NCBI GenBank assembly: GCA_025360645.1
Contig: JANYBT010000108.1
Location: forward strand, 1 to 64,000
DNA length: 64,000 nt
DNA from: Acidobacteriaceae bacterium
GTDB lineage: Bacteria; Acidobacteriota; Terriglobia; Terriglobales; Acidobacteriaceae
Direction: 5' to 3'
Shown: piece by piece, positions 63,518 to 64,000 of the stretch
Layout: every line of letters begins with the position of its first letter
How positions within the stretch are numbered: position 1 is the first letter of the stretch
Made by a program: the position numbers and the translations under genes
Notes under the pieces: model-generated
The model's input: the letters and a program-made list of their open reading frames with translations, nothing else
What the model was told of the DNA's origin: nothing
The model's database searches: none

Positions 63518-63560
63518 TTCCAGACTAGTTCCAGACTAGTTACAGATTAGTTCCAAACTT
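63518..63560. repeat. Four tandem 11-bp repeats upstream of the small secreted-protein gene
   Basis: TTCCAGACTAG occurs twice without change (63518-63528 and 63529-63539), then as TTACAGATTAG (63540-63550) and a partial TTCCAAACTT (63551-63560). The 11-bp period is about one helical turn, so all copies face the same side of the DNA, as in activator-binding arrays. Confidence 0.7.
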
Positions 63561-63609
63561 TCCGCTTCGCCGTGTGTTAGCTCACATCTGGTTGTGACGA
63601 GCAAACAAT

Positions 63610-64000
63610 TTACCGCGCCAGCAGTTCTCGTTTCTCCTTGACCCCGCCTGCACTGGCCATTTGCTGCTTGATGGCCGATGCCAGCCGCCGAATCCCTTCC
63701 CGAATCTGTTCCGGCGCGGCGTTGGAGAAATTCAGACGCAAATGCCGCGACCCTTCTCCGCCGTTATTCGCGTAGAACGATTCGCCGGGCACAAACGCCA
63801 CGTTTTGTTGCAGCGCCGCCTGCAACAGTTTCTGGCTATCCACTCCTGCCGGCAAGGTGACCCAAAGAAAGAGCCCGCCCTGCGGCCGCGTCCAGGTTGC
63901 TTCGGGTGGAAAACATTCCTGCAACGCCTCCAGCATCACGTTCCGCCGCTCGCCATACACGCAGCGGATCATCCGGATGTGCTCATCCAGAAAATTGTCG
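63610..64000 (-). CDS. PLP-dependent aminotransferase (class I/II fold), N-terminal part outside the window
   Basis: Leftward gene with its 5' end cut at 64000; the frame is open to the edge (DNFLDEHIRMIRCVYGERR). About 129 C-terminal residues are visible, with PQGGLFLWVTLP, VAFVPGESFYANN and RHLRLNFSNAAPEQIREGIRRL. These are typical of 2-aminoadipate/aromatic-type (LysN/MocR-like) aminotransferases: the Arg in RHLRLNF binds the substrate carboxylate. The catalytic Lys lies outside the window. Confidence 0.88.
   Translation of the reverse strand, partial: DNFLDEHIRMIRCVYGERRNVMLEALQECFPPEATWTRPQGGLFLWVTLPAGVDSQKLLQAALQQNVAFVPGESFYANNGGEGSRHLRLNFSNAAPEQIREGIRRLASAIKQQMASAGGVKEKRELLAR

Noticed and set aside
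63573-63586. TGTGTTAGCTCACA as a CRP site
   Set aside because: The arms are separated by four rather than six bases, unlike the two good sites; mentioned only as half-sites.
1-64000. Mobile elements, prophage or CRISPR
   Set aside because: No transposase, integrase, terminal inverted repeats with target duplications, phage genes or regularly spaced repeat-spacer arrays were seen; the AT-rich repeats lack spacers and cas genes.

Overview
The window looks like a chromosomal segment of a GC-rich, soil-type acidobacterium (probably Acidobacteriota, class Terriglobia, Koribacter-like). This is inferred from gene content, not from a marker gene: very large secreted BNR/IPT proteins, an ECF sigma factor paired with a Ser/Thr kinase-TPR protein, a DUF4397 lipoprotein, a menaquinol-type Rieske/cytochrome b complex with multihaem partners, and a dnaX-ebfC-recR operon padded with AT-rich repeats. 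No phage, transposase, integrase or CRISPR array was seen. Almost all of the DNA is coding.

Layout. 1-4.3 kb: the 3' end of a secreted beta-propeller gene, a 43-residue membrane microprotein, and a UDP-glucose dehydrogenase/UDP-glucuronate decarboxylase pair that would make UDP-xylose. 4.3-9.3 kb: a small carbonic-anhydrase-like protein, then a leftward membrane-stress operon (XRE regulator, NfeD/YqiJ-like protein, flotillin, PspA, DUF4019 protein) behind a near-consensus promoter whose spacer carries a duplicated 7-bp motif. 9.4-23.5 kb: a B12-dependent acyl-CoA mutase large subunit with isobutyryl-CoA-mutase-type specificity residues, pyrF, an amino-acid permease, a GH2 exo-glucosaminidase-like enzyme, a PpiD-like foldase, malQ, and a two-gene ABC transporter.

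23.7-34.0 kb is the most distinctive block. Nine leftward genes encode an outer-membrane barrel with a haem-c motif, a cupredoxin, a GltD-like flavin/iron-sulfur oxidoreductase, a Rieske protein, split cytochrome b (b6-type plus subunit IV), an octahaem cytochrome c, a lipoprotein monohaem cytochrome and a secreted protein. Together they read as a quinol- or NAD(P)H-linked electron-transfer chain reaching the periplasm and perhaps the outer membrane. A perfect 18-bp CRP-type palindrome lies upstream, between it and aqpZ.

34.4-50 kb: aquaporin, two giant secreted BNR/VPS10 propeller proteins, an aldo-keto reductase, a secreted alpha-amylase, a Ser/Thr kinase with TPRs, its ECF sigma factor (split by a frameshift at a G6 run), and a low-complexity secreted protein. 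50-64 kb: tRNA-Gln(CTG), a cysteine hydrolase, a P-loop kinase, hemQ, a CHAD-HD fusion, recR-ebfC-dnaX with three AT-rich palindromic elements in the intergenic gaps, a STAS protein, a YeiH-type membrane protein, a DUF4397 lipoprotein, an alkyltransferase-like protein, lon behind a HAIR (HspR) operator, a small secreted protein, and the 3' end of a PLP aminotransferase gene.
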